A stretch of 5,792 bases of DNA from FEN-727 sp036508635 (GCA_036508635.1 DATCGY010000100.1:1-5792); one strand, 5' to 3'; shown: positions 1 to 5,792, counted from the stretch's first letter. Notes: generated by a model not told the origin, from the sequence alone. Made by a program: numbers and translations.

Positions 1-512
1 GCATGGTAGCAAATCTCACGATCGGCAAGGAGAAGTACGCCGGCGTTCAGGACCAGATCAACGAGCTCGTAAAACGGTCTGAGGCGGTGCGCACCAGGCT
101 CCAGGAGCTCGTGCAGGAAGACACGGAGGTCTACGGGGTTCTCTCAAAGGCCTTCAAGATGCCGCGCGACACCGATGACGAAAAGGCGAAAAAGGCGGAC
201 GCCATACAGGCGGCATGCAAGGACGCGACCATGGTGCCTTACGCCATCGCCGAGCAGTGCCTGCAGGTGGCCGAGCTCAGCGACACCGCGGCGGACATCG
301 GCAACGTCGGCGCCGTGAGCGACGCCGGAGTCGCCGTGCTCCTTGCGGACGCCGGGGCCCAGTGCGCCGCGCTGAACGTCAAGATCAACCTGGGCACCAT
401 CAAGGACCAGGCATTCAACGATGAGAAGTGGGCGGGCATAACGGATATACTTTCACGGACGGCGGAAATCAAAGACAAAGTAGTCGAAGTAACGTACAGG
501 AAGCTCGGGTAG
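1..512 (+). CDS. fchA: Methenyl-THF cyclohydrolase / formimino-THF cyclodeaminase family protein, 5'-partial
   Basis: Family members interconvert 10-formyl-THF and 5,10-methenyl-THF (cyclohydrolase) or deaminate 5-formimino-THF to methenyl-THF; in acetogens the protein serves the methyl branch of the Wood-Ljungdahl pathway in the cytoplasm. The visible 169 residues match the all-helical FTCD C-terminal-type domain: MVANLTIGKEKY at the left, and the conserved GNVGAVSDAGVAVLLADAG followed by ALNVKINLGTIKD in the C-terminal half. The ATG at base 3 is almost certainly internal: family proteins are near 200-210 residues and carry a glycine-rich PAPGGGS-type segment roughly 35-40 residues before this point, so the true start lies left of the window. 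The stop (510-512) overlaps the ribosome binding site of folD, which begins 10 bases later, suggesting translational coupling. Because the FolD next door lacks cyclohydrolase residues, a cyclohydrolase role is more likely here than histidine breakdown. Family call is firm; the exact substrate is inferred. Confidence 0.9.
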   Translation, partial: MVANLTIGKEKYAGVQDQINELVKRSEAVRTRLQELVQEDTEVYGVLSKAFKMPRDTDDEKAKKADAIQAACKDATMVPYAIAEQCLQVAELSDTAADIGNVGAVSDAGVAVLLADAGAQCAALNVKINLGTIKDQAFNDEKWAGITDILSRTAEIKDKVVEVTYRKLG

Positions 513-516
513 GAGG
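511..516 (+). promoter_or_regulatory. Ribosome binding site of folD overlapping the fchA stop codon
   Basis: AGGAGG is a full Shine-Dalgarno core placed 6 bases before the ATG at 523. Its first two bases are the last two bases of the fchA TAG stop, so ribosomes finishing fchA stand on the folD initiation site. This fits coupled translation of the two folate enzymes; the coupling itself is inferred. Confidence 0.85.
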
Positions 517-522
517 TACACA

Positions 523-1431
523 ATGGCGGAGATTATTGACGGCAATGCCATAGCTGAGGAGATCAAAGCGGAGATAGTCGCGGAGACGGAGAAACTCAAG
601 GCCAAGGGTCTGGCGCCAGGTATAGCCACGCTGCTGGTGGGTGAGGACTTCGGTTCGAAGATGTACCGCGGCCAGGTCGAAAAGAACTGCGAGCTGGTAG
701 GGTTCAACTACATCGAAAAGACCGTACCGGCTGAGACGACCGAAGAAGAAGTCATCAGAATCGTCAAGGAGCTCAACGCGGACCCGGCGGTCAGCGGAAT
801 CCTTCCCCTGAGGCCGTATCCCGAGCACATCAGCGACTCGGCGGTCATCAGGAACATCCGCGAGGACAAGGACATAGACTGCTTCCACCCGGCGAACATG
901 GGGCGTCTGCTGCTCGGCGAGCCCACGCTGGCGCCGGCGACGCCATCCGCATGCATCGAGCTGCTGGACAGGGTCGGGGTCGAGTTCGAGGGGGCCGAGA
1001 TAGTCGTAGTGGGGCACTCCAACATCGTTGGTAAGCCCGTCGCGATGCTCGCGCTCAACCGCAACGCGACCATCAGCGTTACACATATATTCACCTCGCA
1101 GGCCGGAAACCTGGCCAAGCACACGACCGGCGCGGACATCCTCATAGTCGCCGCCGGCAAGGCCGGGCTCGTAACGGCCGACCTGGTAAAGGAAGGCGCC
1201 GTCGTCATCGATGTCGGCATCAACCGCGTCAAGTTGCTCGACGACGAGGGCAACCCCGTACTCAACGACAAGGGCAAGCCGAAGACAAAGACCGTTGGAG
1301 ACGTCGATTTCGACAACGTCAAAGAAAAGGCAAAGGCGATTACGCCGGTCCCGGGCGGGGTCGGTGCCGTCACGAACATGATGTTGCTTAAGAATGCGCT
1401 TACCGCGGCCAAGATGCAGGCCGGGCTGTAA
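523..1431 (+). CDS. folD: Methylene-THF dehydrogenase, FolD family, probably lacking cyclohydrolase activity
   Basis: FolD-family proteins oxidise or reduce 5,10-methylene/methenyl-THF with NAD(P) and usually also hydrolyse methenyl-THF. This protein has 302 residues, a normal length. Seen: N-terminal folate domain (1-140) with LLVGED near 37-42, Tyr48 and the KDIDCFHP segment (116-123, Asp119); a Rossmann domain with VVVGHSNIVGKP (161-172); and a C-terminal ITPVPGGVGAVTNMML segment (273-288). Against E. coli FolD recalled from memory, the N-terminal half aligns without gaps at an offset of two: Tyr50 is Tyr48 and Asp121 is Asp119, but the catalytic Lys54 is Val52 and Gln98 of the VQLPLP motif is Leu96 (here PLRPYP). 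Loss of these residues in homologues abolishes cyclohydrolase while dehydrogenase can persist. The usual PGGVGP is PGGVGA. FchA upstream probably supplies the missing step. Start: ATG 523 with AGGAGG at ideal spacing. Family firm; monofunctionality inferred. Confidence 0.95.
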   Translation: MAEIIDGNAIAEEIKAEIVAETEKLKAKGLAPGIATLLVGEDFGSKMYRGQVEKNCELVGFNYIEKTVPAETTEEEVIRIVKELNADPAVSGILPLRPYPEHISDSAVIRNIREDKDIDCFHPANMGRLLLGEPTLAPATPSACIELLDRVGVEFEGAEIVVVGHSNIVGKPVAMLALNRNATISVTHIFTSQAGNLAKHTTGADILIVAAGKAGLVTADLVKEGAVVIDVGINRVKLLDDEGNPVLNDKGKPKTKTVGDVDFDNVKEKAKAITPVPGGVGAVTNMMLLKNALTAAKMQAGL

Positions 1432-1451
1432 AAAGCCGGTTGAGCAACACC

Positions 1452-1469
1452 CGTTGATGAAAATCAATG
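1452..1469 (+). other. Small hairpin with GAAA tetraloop in the folD-acsD gap
   Basis: The segment CGTTGAT-GAAA-ATCAATG folds into a 7-base-pair stem (one G-U pair) closed by a GNRA-type GAAA loop. It sits 20 bases after the folD stop and ends 26 bases before the acsD ribosome binding site. No run of T follows, so it is not an intrinsic terminator. It could be an mRNA processing or stability element, or chance. The rest of the 78-base gap shows nothing clear beyond the acsD ribosome binding site. Confidence 0.35.
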
Positions 1470-1494
1470 CGGCCCGTGGCAAGTAAAGCTAGAA

Positions 1495-1500
1495 AGGAAG
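1495..1500 (+). promoter_or_regulatory. Ribosome binding site of acsD
   Basis: AGGAAG, within the purine-rich AGAAAGGAAG, lies 9 bases before the ATG at 1510. It supports that start and shows acsD has its own initiation signal although it follows folD by only 78 bases. Confidence 0.7.
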
Positions 1501-1509
1501 TGGAACGAA

Positions 1510-2448
1510 ATGGCGTTTGAGATGCCGAAGGAGACAACCGAGTCAAAGATTCGTGAAGTCACCCTGGGAACCGGCGATGTGAAGGTGGGCGGCGAGAACG
1601 TACTGCCTTTCTACACGTTTGAGGGCTCTATGCCAAACCGCCCGAAGATAGCCGTCGAGGTGTACGACGACAATCCGACAGAATGGTCCCCCGTTGTGGC
1701 CGGGCCGCTGGCGGACGTACTGTCCGACCCGGTCGCCTGGGCGAAGAAGGCCCAGGACGAGTGGGGCGCCGACATTATCGCGCTACGGCTCAAGAGCACG
1801 GACCCGAAGGGCGACGACAGGTCGGCTGAAGATGCCGCGCAGACGGCCAAGGCCGTTGTAGAGGCGGTAACGATACCGGTCATCATCTACGGGGCGGAAG
1901 ATGCCGAGAAGGACGGCGAAGTCCTCAAGGCGGCGGCTATGGCTACTGAAGGTAAGAACGTGGTCCTTGGACCGGCAAACGAAGATAACTTCAAGAAGAT
2001 CGGTGCGGCTGCGCTCGGTTACAAGCAGACGGTTGCAGCCAAGACGCCGATCGACGTCAACCTTGCCAAGCAGCTCAACATCCTTCTCTCAAACCTGGGC
2101 GTGGACGTCGGCAACATCATCGTCGACCCGACGACCGGCGCGCTGGGTTACGGCCTCGAGTACACGTACTCGGTCATGGAGAGGTTCAAGATCGCGGCGC
2201 TGCGCCAGGATGACGGTATGACCCAGATGCCCCTTATCGCGGACGTCGGGCCCGAGGCGTGGAAGGCCAAAGAGGCCAAGGCGCCGGCGGCGGACGAGCC
2301 GCAGTGGGGTGACGAGAACAAGAGAGGCATACTCTGGGAGATACTCACTGCATCCTGTTTGCTCATAGCGGGGGCGGACATCTTAATAATGCGCCATCCC
2401 GAAGCGATAAAGACGGTCAGGAAAGTAATCGACAGCCTCATGAGCTAA
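1510..2448 (+). CDS. acsD: Corrinoid iron-sulfur protein small subunit (CODH/ACS delta subunit)
   Basis: With the large subunit AcsC it forms the CFeSP, which takes the methyl group of methyl-THF (delivered by the methyltransferase AcsE) onto a corrinoid cobalt and gives it to the A-cluster of AcsB. The 312-residue protein has the normal family length and TIM-barrel-type sequence. Recognised segments are IREVTLGTGDVKVGGENVLP (14-33), then FYTFEGSMPNRP (34-45), the strand pattern ADIIALRLKSTDP (87-99), IPVIIYG (122-128), the IIVDPTTGALGYGLEYTYS segment (203-221) and MPLIADVGPEAW (240-251). It carries only one cysteine (Cys283), consistent with the small subunit having no iron-sulfur cluster; that cluster belongs to AcsC. 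AcsC is not in the window: acsD is followed by cooS, so the two CFeSP genes are not adjacent on this side. Neighbouring carbonyl-branch genes strongly support the call. Archaeal homologues are called CdhD. Confidence 0.95.
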   Translation: MAFEMPKETTESKIREVTLGTGDVKVGGENVLPFYTFEGSMPNRPKIAVEVYDDNPTEWSPVVAGPLADVLSDPVAWAKKAQDEWGADIIALRLKSTDPKGDDRSAEDAAQTAKAVVEAVTIPVIIYGAEDAEKDGEVLKAAAMATEGKNVVLGPANEDNFKKIGAAALGYKQTVAAKTPIDVNLAKQLNILLSNLGVDVGNIIVDPTTGALGYGLEYTYSVMERFKIAALRQDDGMTQMPLIADVGPEAWKAKEAKAPAADEPQWGDENKRGILWEILTASCLLIAGADILIMRHPEAIKTVRKVIDSLMS

Positions 2449-2461
2449 ATGCGCGCTAACT

Positions 2462-2482
2462 AACCGGTCGAGAAGGCCGGTT
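2462..2482 (+). other. GC-rich hairpin in the acsD-cooS gap
   Basis: AACCGGTC and GGCCGGTT pair as an 8-base-pair stem (one G-U pair) around a five-base GAGAA loop, starting 14 bases after the acsD stop. The bases that follow (GTCAGGAG) contain no T run, so it is not a canonical terminator. A role in mRNA processing, 3'-end protection of an acsD segment or partial attenuation before cooS is possible but unproven. Confidence 0.45.
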
Positions 2483-2503
2483 GTCAGGAGCTCAAGAAGA
2501 GAC

Positions 2504-2509
2504 GAGGAG
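2504..2509 (+). promoter_or_regulatory. Ribosome binding site of cooS, supporting a TTG start
   Basis: GAGGAG lies 10 bases before the TTG at 2520. A second weaker purine motif (TGAGGA, 2511-2516) is too close. An in-frame TGA at 2511-2513 blocks any earlier start, and the next in-frame ATG at 2562 has no comparable motif before it. Confidence 0.65.
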
Positions 2510-2519
2510 TTGAGGACAG

Positions 2520-4469
2520 TTGGATTTTGAAGACAGGACGTCTTGTGAAGCATCAATAGAGATGCTCAAGAAGGCTGAAAAAGGAGAGCACTCTACCGCC
2601 TTCAGCCGGACCGAGACTATGAAGGAGTGCACCATAGGTGCTAGCGGCATCTGCTGTAAGACATGCAACATGGGCCCGTGCAGGCTCACCCCTGCAAAGA
2701 AGGAAGGCGAGCCGGAGAAGCGCGGCATCTGCGGCGCGACACCGGAAGTGGTCGCGGCACGCAACTTCGTCCGCATGATAGCGGGCGGCTCGTCCGCGCA
2801 CTCCGATCACGGCAGGGCCGTAGCCCACACATTCCTGATGGCCGCGAAGGGCGAGGCCGAAGGTTATCAGATCAAAGACCGCATCAAACTACTGGAGGTC
2901 GCCGTCGACCTCGGCATCGAGGTTGGAGACCGGCCGGTCGAGGAGATCGCCGTCGACGTCGGCGAAAAGTGCCTCTCGATGTTCGGGCAGCAGGAAGGCG
3001 AGCTGGCGTTCGGCCTGAGGGCGCCCGAGAAGCGCATTGAGATCTGGCGTAAGCTGGGCATATTCCCCCGCGGGATCGACCGCGAGGTCGTCGAGACGAT
3101 GCACCGCACTTCTGTGGGAGTCGACCAGCAGATGGAGAACATAATGCTCCAGGGCTCGCGCTGCGCGCTGGCCGACGGGTGGGGCGGCTCCATGATAGGG
3201 ACCGAGCTGCAGGACATCCTGTTCGGCACCCCGACACCCCTTAAGGCCAAGATCAACCTCGGCGTCCTATCGGACGATGAGGTCAACATCGTCGTGCACG
3301 GCCACGAGCCGTTGCTCTCCGAGATGATCCTGCTTGCCGCTCAGAGCGAGGACATGCTCAAGAAGGCCGAGGCTGCAGGCGCAAAGGGCATAAACATCTC
3401 CGGTATCTGCTGTACCGCGAACGAGATCCTCTCGAGGCACGGTATCCCCGTCGCTGGTAACGTGCTCCAGCAGGAGCTCGCGATCCTGACTGGTGCCATT
3501 GAAGCCATGGTCGTGGATGTTCAGTGCATCTACCAGGCGGTAGGCGAGATATCTAACTGCTTCCACACCAAGATAATAACCACGAGCACCAAGGGCAAGA
3601 TGCCCAACGCCGAGTACGTCGAATTCCATGAGGAGACCGGGCTCTCCACTGCCAAGAAGATAGTGGAGATGGCCATCGACAACTTCCCCAACAGGGGCGA
3701 GGTGGACATACCAAAGCAGACCAGCGATTTTATCGCCGGTTACGACCACGAGTACATAAACTACATGCTCGGTGGCAGGTTCCGCGCTTCGTACCGACCC
3801 CTCAACGACGGCGTCATCGACGGACGCATACGCGGCGTCGTCGGCGTGGTCGGCTGCTCCAACCCGAGGGTCAGGGGCGGAGGCAACCACGTACGCGTGG
3901 TACAGGAGCTCGTGGCCAACGGCTGCCTAGTCGTCATGACCGGTTGCGCCGCCCAGGAAGTGGCAAAGACCGGGCTCATGACCCCCGAGATTGCTTACAA
4001 GGAAGGCGTAATGCCCCAGGGCCTCCGCGAGATCTGCGAAGCGGTCGGCATCCCGCCGGTCCTCCATGCGGGTTCCTGTGTAGACAACAGCCGCATCCTT
4101 GTCGCTCTGACCGCGATGGTCAAGGAGGGCGGCCTGGGAGACGACATATCCGATCTGCCGGCTGTGGGTTGCGCTCCCGAGTGGATGAGCGAGAAAGCCA
4201 TCGCGATCGGCCAGTACTTCGTAGCCTCCGGTGCCGCCGTCGTGTTCGGCGCGAACTGGCCGACCACGGGTAGCCAGAAGCTCAGCGACTACCTCTCTGA
4301 GGGCATCTTCGAGCTGTACGGTAACTCCTGGCACTGGGAGGAGGATCCCGAGAAGATGGTTGGAAAGATCCTCAGCCTGATAGACACGAAGCGCGAGGCG
4401 CTTGGGATTTCGGCCAAGCGTGAGCGTGTTCTCTATGACATGGCAATGAGACGCGAGCTGGAGATATAG
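2520..4469 (+). CDS. cooS: Anaerobic Ni-Fe carbon monoxide dehydrogenase catalytic subunit (CODH beta subunit of CODH/ACS)
   Basis: This homodimeric core enzyme interconverts CO2 and CO at the Ni-Fe-S C-cluster; with AcsB it makes the CO used for acetyl-CoA synthesis (called acsA in that setting). The 649 residues fit the usual 630-670. Metal ligands appear intact: Cys37 and Cys45 (D-cluster), Cys46, Cys49, Cys54 and Cys71 (B-cluster), and for the C-cluster the VVHGHEP histidine pair (260/262), Cys298 in GICCTANE (with the neighbouring Cys297), Cys336, Cys446, Cys476 and Cys520 in GSCVDNSR. The proton-path residues His94, His97 and His103 in the HSDHGR region and Lys559 in MSEKAIAIG are also present. 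The eight-residue Cys37-Cys45 spacing matches R. rubrum and C. hydrogenoformans enzymes. The start is TTG: this keeps the conserved FEDRTSCEAS segment, which a start at the ATG at 2562 would lose. Position directly before acsB indicates the CODH/ACS form rather than an energy-conserving hydrogenase partner. Ligand numbers come from alignment by eye. Confidence 0.97.
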   Translation: MDFEDRTSCEASIEMLKKAEKGEHSTAFSRTETMKECTIGASGICCKTCNMGPCRLTPAKKEGEPEKRGICGATPEVVAARNFVRMIAGGSSAHSDHGRAVAHTFLMAAKGEAEGYQIKDRIKLLEVAVDLGIEVGDRPVEEIAVDVGEKCLSMFGQQEGELAFGLRAPEKRIEIWRKLGIFPRGIDREVVETMHRTSVGVDQQMENIMLQGSRCALADGWGGSMIGTELQDILFGTPTPLKAKINLGVLSDDEVNIVVHGHEPLLSEMILLAAQSEDMLKKAEAAGAKGINISGICCTANEILSRHGIPVAGNVLQQELAILTGAIEAMVVDVQCIYQAVGEISNCFHTKIITTSTKGKMPNAEYVEFHEETGLSTAKKIVEMAIDNFPNRGEVDIPKQTSDFIAGYDHEYINYMLGGRFRASYRPLNDGVIDGRIRGVVGVVGCSNPRVRGGGNHVRVVQELVANGCLVVMTGCAAQEVAKTGLMTPEIAYKEGVMPQGLREICEAVGIPPVLHAGSCVDNSRILVALTAMVKEGGLGDDISDLPAVGCAPEWMSEKAIAIGQYFVASGAAVVFGANWPTTGSQKLSDYLSEGIFELYGNSWHWEEDPEKMVGKILSLIDTKREALGISAKRERVLYDMAMRRELEI

Positions 4470-4491
4470 GGTCGCTTCAGGTGGTTGGCAC

Positions 4492-4502
4492 TGACTGACT
4501 GA
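4492..4502 (+). other. TGACTGACTGA stop cluster covering all three forward frames
   Basis: Three TGA codons at 4492, 4496 and 4500, produced by three tandem copies of CTGA (4491-4502), close all three forward frames between cooS and acsB. The one at 4500 is a back-up stop in the cooS frame; the one at 4496 is in the acsB frame and fixes the acsB N-terminus to this side. It may be chance. Confidence 0.6.
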
Positions 4503-4505
4503 TAC

Positions 4506-4512
4506 AAGGAGG
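4506..4512 (+). promoter_or_regulatory. Strong ribosome binding site of acsB
   Basis: AAGGAGG is a near-complete anti-Shine-Dalgarno match with 7 bases to the ATG at 4520. It is the strongest site in the window together with that of folD, fitting high expression of the synthase subunit. Confidence 0.85.
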
Positions 4513-4519
4513 AGTTTGG

Positions 4520-5792
4520 ATGTCGAAGATAATCGCGAGTGCCGCAATCAGAGGCGCTCACGCCATACATGACAGGGTGGCGGCGAGGCTTGATGAAGCA
4601 ATGCAAAAACACGGGGAAGGCCAGGAGATAGGCTTTCCAAACACCGCATATTACCTGCCGATAATCTACGCAATGACGGGCATGAAGGTCGAGAAACTCG
4701 GCGACTGCGCGCCGGTCATGAAGGTCGCCGAAGAGCTCCTGCCGCCGGTTCCGGCGGAGGACCTCTGGACCCCGTACCTGGGGCCGACGTTGGATGCGGG
4801 CATGGCCACGCTCTTCATGGAAGAGATCGAAGAGGCCATCAAGTACATCGACGGCCCCAACCCGGTCGATGGCATATGGCTGGGAGCCGCTGACGACGTC
4901 ATAATGCGAGAGCGCGGCGTCGAGTTCGTCGACGGCTCGGCCCCCGGGTTCTGCGCGCTCGCCGGAAGCGCGCCCACCCCGGAGATCGCGGAGCAGATAG
5001 TCAAGGAGCTCCAGGAGAAGAACCTGTACGTATGGACGAGCGGCAACTTCAACGGCACGACCGTTGCCGAGCAGCTCGAAAGCATAGGGGTCCAGCTCGG
5101 CTGGGAGACCCGCATCGTACCTTACGGCCACGAGATCGGCTCCGCCGTCTACTCGCTCGGGTTCGCGGCACGCGCCGCGATGAGCTTTGGTGGCGCGAAG
5201 CCCGGCGACTTCCGCAAGGTGCTCCTGTACAACAAGAACCGGATATTCGCATTCGTGCTCGCCCTGGGTGAGGTCACGGACGAGTGGTACGCAAACGCCG
5301 CGGGCGCTATCAACTACGGCTTCCCGACGATCGCCGACACTCCGATCCCCGAGATCCTCCCGACGGGCATCTGCACGTACGAACACGTCGTCTCCAACAT
5401 CCCGCACGACCAGATCGTGCAAAAGGCGGTCGAGGTCCGCGGCCTGAAGATCCAGATCACCAAGGTCCCGATCCCGATGGCTTACGGACCCGCCTTCGAG
5501 GGTGAGCGCATCCGCAAAGAGGACATGTACGTCCAGTTCGGAGGCAACATCACCCCGGCGTTCGAGTTTGTCGAGATGAAAGAGATGGACGAGGTCGAGG
5601 ACGGCAAGATCACGGTTATCGGCCCCGAGATCGATGACGTAGAGGCCGGCTCGGCTCTCCCGCTCGGCATCGTAGTTCACGTCGCGGGCCGCAAGATGCA
5701 GGAAGACTTCGAGTCGATCCTCGAGCGCCAGGCCCACCACCTCATCAACGGGGCGGAGGGCATCTGGCACATGGGCCAGCGCGACATCGTCT
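4520..5792 (+). CDS. acsB: Acetyl-CoA synthase (CODH/ACS alpha subunit), 3'-partial
   Basis: AcsB condenses CO from CODH, a methyl group from the CFeSP and CoA into acetyl-CoA at the Ni-Ni-[4Fe-4S] A-cluster. The frame is open from ATG 4520 to the window edge, giving 424 complete codons and one extra base, out of about 700-730 expected. Seen: the N-terminal CODH-contacting domain with GFPNTAYYLPII (38-49), the MSFGGAKPGDF and NKNRIFAFVLALGE segments (221-251), INYGFPTIADTPIPE (264-278), then the second domain with PMAYGPAFEGERIRKEDMYV (319-338), GGNITPAFEF (341-350), ITVIGPEID (364-372), LPLGI (380-384) and the INGAEGIWHMGQRDI segment (409-423). All match Moorella AcsB as I recall it. The A-cluster cysteines lie in the third domain, beyond the window, so catalytic integrity cannot be judged. 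The N-terminal domain is absent from archaeal CdhC, so this is the bacterial form. The extreme N-terminus (MSKIIASAAIRGAH) is some 15 residues shorter than Moorella's; an in-frame TGA at 4496 and the strong ribosome binding site confirm this start. Confidence 0.96.
   Translation, partial: MSKIIASAAIRGAHAIHDRVAARLDEAMQKHGEGQEIGFPNTAYYLPIIYAMTGMKVEKLGDCAPVMKVAEELLPPVPAEDLWTPYLGPTLDAGMATLFMEEIEEAIKYIDGPNPVDGIWLGAADDVIMRERGVEFVDGSAPGFCALAGSAPTPEIAEQIVKELQEKNLYVWTSGNFNGTTVAEQLESIGVQLGWETRIVPYGHEIGSAVYSLGFAARAAMSFGGAKPGDFRKVLLYNKNRIFAFVLALGEVTDEWYANAAGAINYGFPTIADTPIPEILPTGICTYEHVVSNIPHDQIVQKAVEVRGLKIQITKVPIPMAYGPAFEGERIRKEDMYVQFGGNITPAFEFVEMKEMDEVEDGKITVIGPEIDDVEAGSALPLGIVVHVAGRKMQEDFESILERQAHHLINGAEGIWHMGQRDIV

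Noticed and set aside
3..5. ATG at base 3 as the real start of fchA
   Set aside because: The protein would lack the family's glycine-rich N-terminal segment, and MVANLTIGKEKY matches an internal helix of the family; the gene runs off the left edge.
469..1482. 337-codon open frame on the reverse strand opposite folD
   Set aside because: Covers folD antisense, has no recognisable motif, and has the D/R/V/L-rich composition of a shadow frame.
1432..1509. Possible sigma-70 promoter ahead of acsD (TTGATG at 1454)
   Set aside because: No -10-like hexamer stands at 16-18 bases; TTGATG is part of the GAAA-loop hairpin and the best AT-rich word is about 24 bases away.
2462..2482. Rho-independent terminator after acsD
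   Set aside because: The stem is adequate but GTCAGGAG follows instead of a T run, and cooS follows within 40 bases on the same strand.
3267..3890. 207-codon open frame on the reverse strand opposite cooS
   Set aside because: Lies wholly inside cooS, whose metal ligands are conserved across this stretch; antisense shadow without family resemblance.
4433..5770. 445-codon open frame on the reverse strand opposite acsB
   Set aside because: It lies opposite a clearly conserved acsB coding region and its translation is a low-complexity mix rich in D, R, L and V, typical of antisense frames in GC-rich genes. No recognisable domain.
1..5792. A novel or undescribed system
   Set aside because: All five genes belong to well-known Wood-Ljungdahl families; the unusual parts are residue-level changes in FolD and local gene order, not a new machinery.

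Overview
This window is a compact, one-direction (+ strand) gene cluster of the bacterial Wood-Ljungdahl (reductive acetyl-CoA) pathway. Five genes lie head to tail: the 3' part of fchA (methenyl-THF cyclohydrolase/cyclodeaminase family), folD (methylene-THF dehydrogenase family), acsD (small subunit of the corrinoid iron-sulfur protein, CFeSP), cooS/acsA (Ni-Fe carbon monoxide dehydrogenase) and the 5' part of acsB (acetyl-CoA synthase). The first gene is cut by the left edge and the last by the right edge. No mobile element, tRNA, rRNA, CRISPR array or convincing reverse-strand gene is visible, and no gap between genes exceeds about 80 bases.

Layout: 1-512 fchA (partial); 523-1431 folD; 1432-1509 gap with a small GAAA-loop hairpin; 1510-2448 acsD; 2449-2519 gap with a GC-rich hairpin; 2520-4469 cooS, starting at TTG; 4470-4519 gap with a TGACTGACTGA stop cluster and a strong ribosome binding site; 4520-5792 acsB (partial, 424 codons visible). 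The tight spacing and common strand suggest one transcript. No promoter or intrinsic terminator is visible.

How the genes work together: FchA and FolD act on folate-bound C1 units in the methyl branch (formyl-THF to methenyl-THF to methylene-THF). AcsD is half of the CFeSP that carries the methyl group from methyl-THF to acetyl-CoA synthase. CooS reduces CO2 to CO, and AcsB joins CO, methyl and CoA into acetyl-CoA. The same steps can run in reverse for acetate oxidation. Formyl-THF synthetase, MetF, AcsE, AcsC and CooC are not in the window.

Organism: an anaerobic bacterium with a GC-rich genome (codon third positions are mostly G or C, yet ATA and AGG are used freely). Folate-type C1 enzymes, and an AcsB that has the N-terminal domain missing from archaeal CdhC, argue for Bacteria. 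I cannot assign a phylum; acetogenic, syntrophic or sulfate-reducing members of Desulfobacterota, Chloroflexota, uncultured Actinomycetota or similar groups would all fit.

The most notable observation is that FolD lacks the two residues known to be needed for cyclohydrolase activity (the Lys of the YxxxK motif is Val52, and the Gln of the VQLPLP motif is Leu96) while keeping the Tyr and Asp of the folate site. It is probably a dehydrogenase only, with the upstream FchA supplying the cyclohydrolase step. I found no evidence of a wholly new system here.
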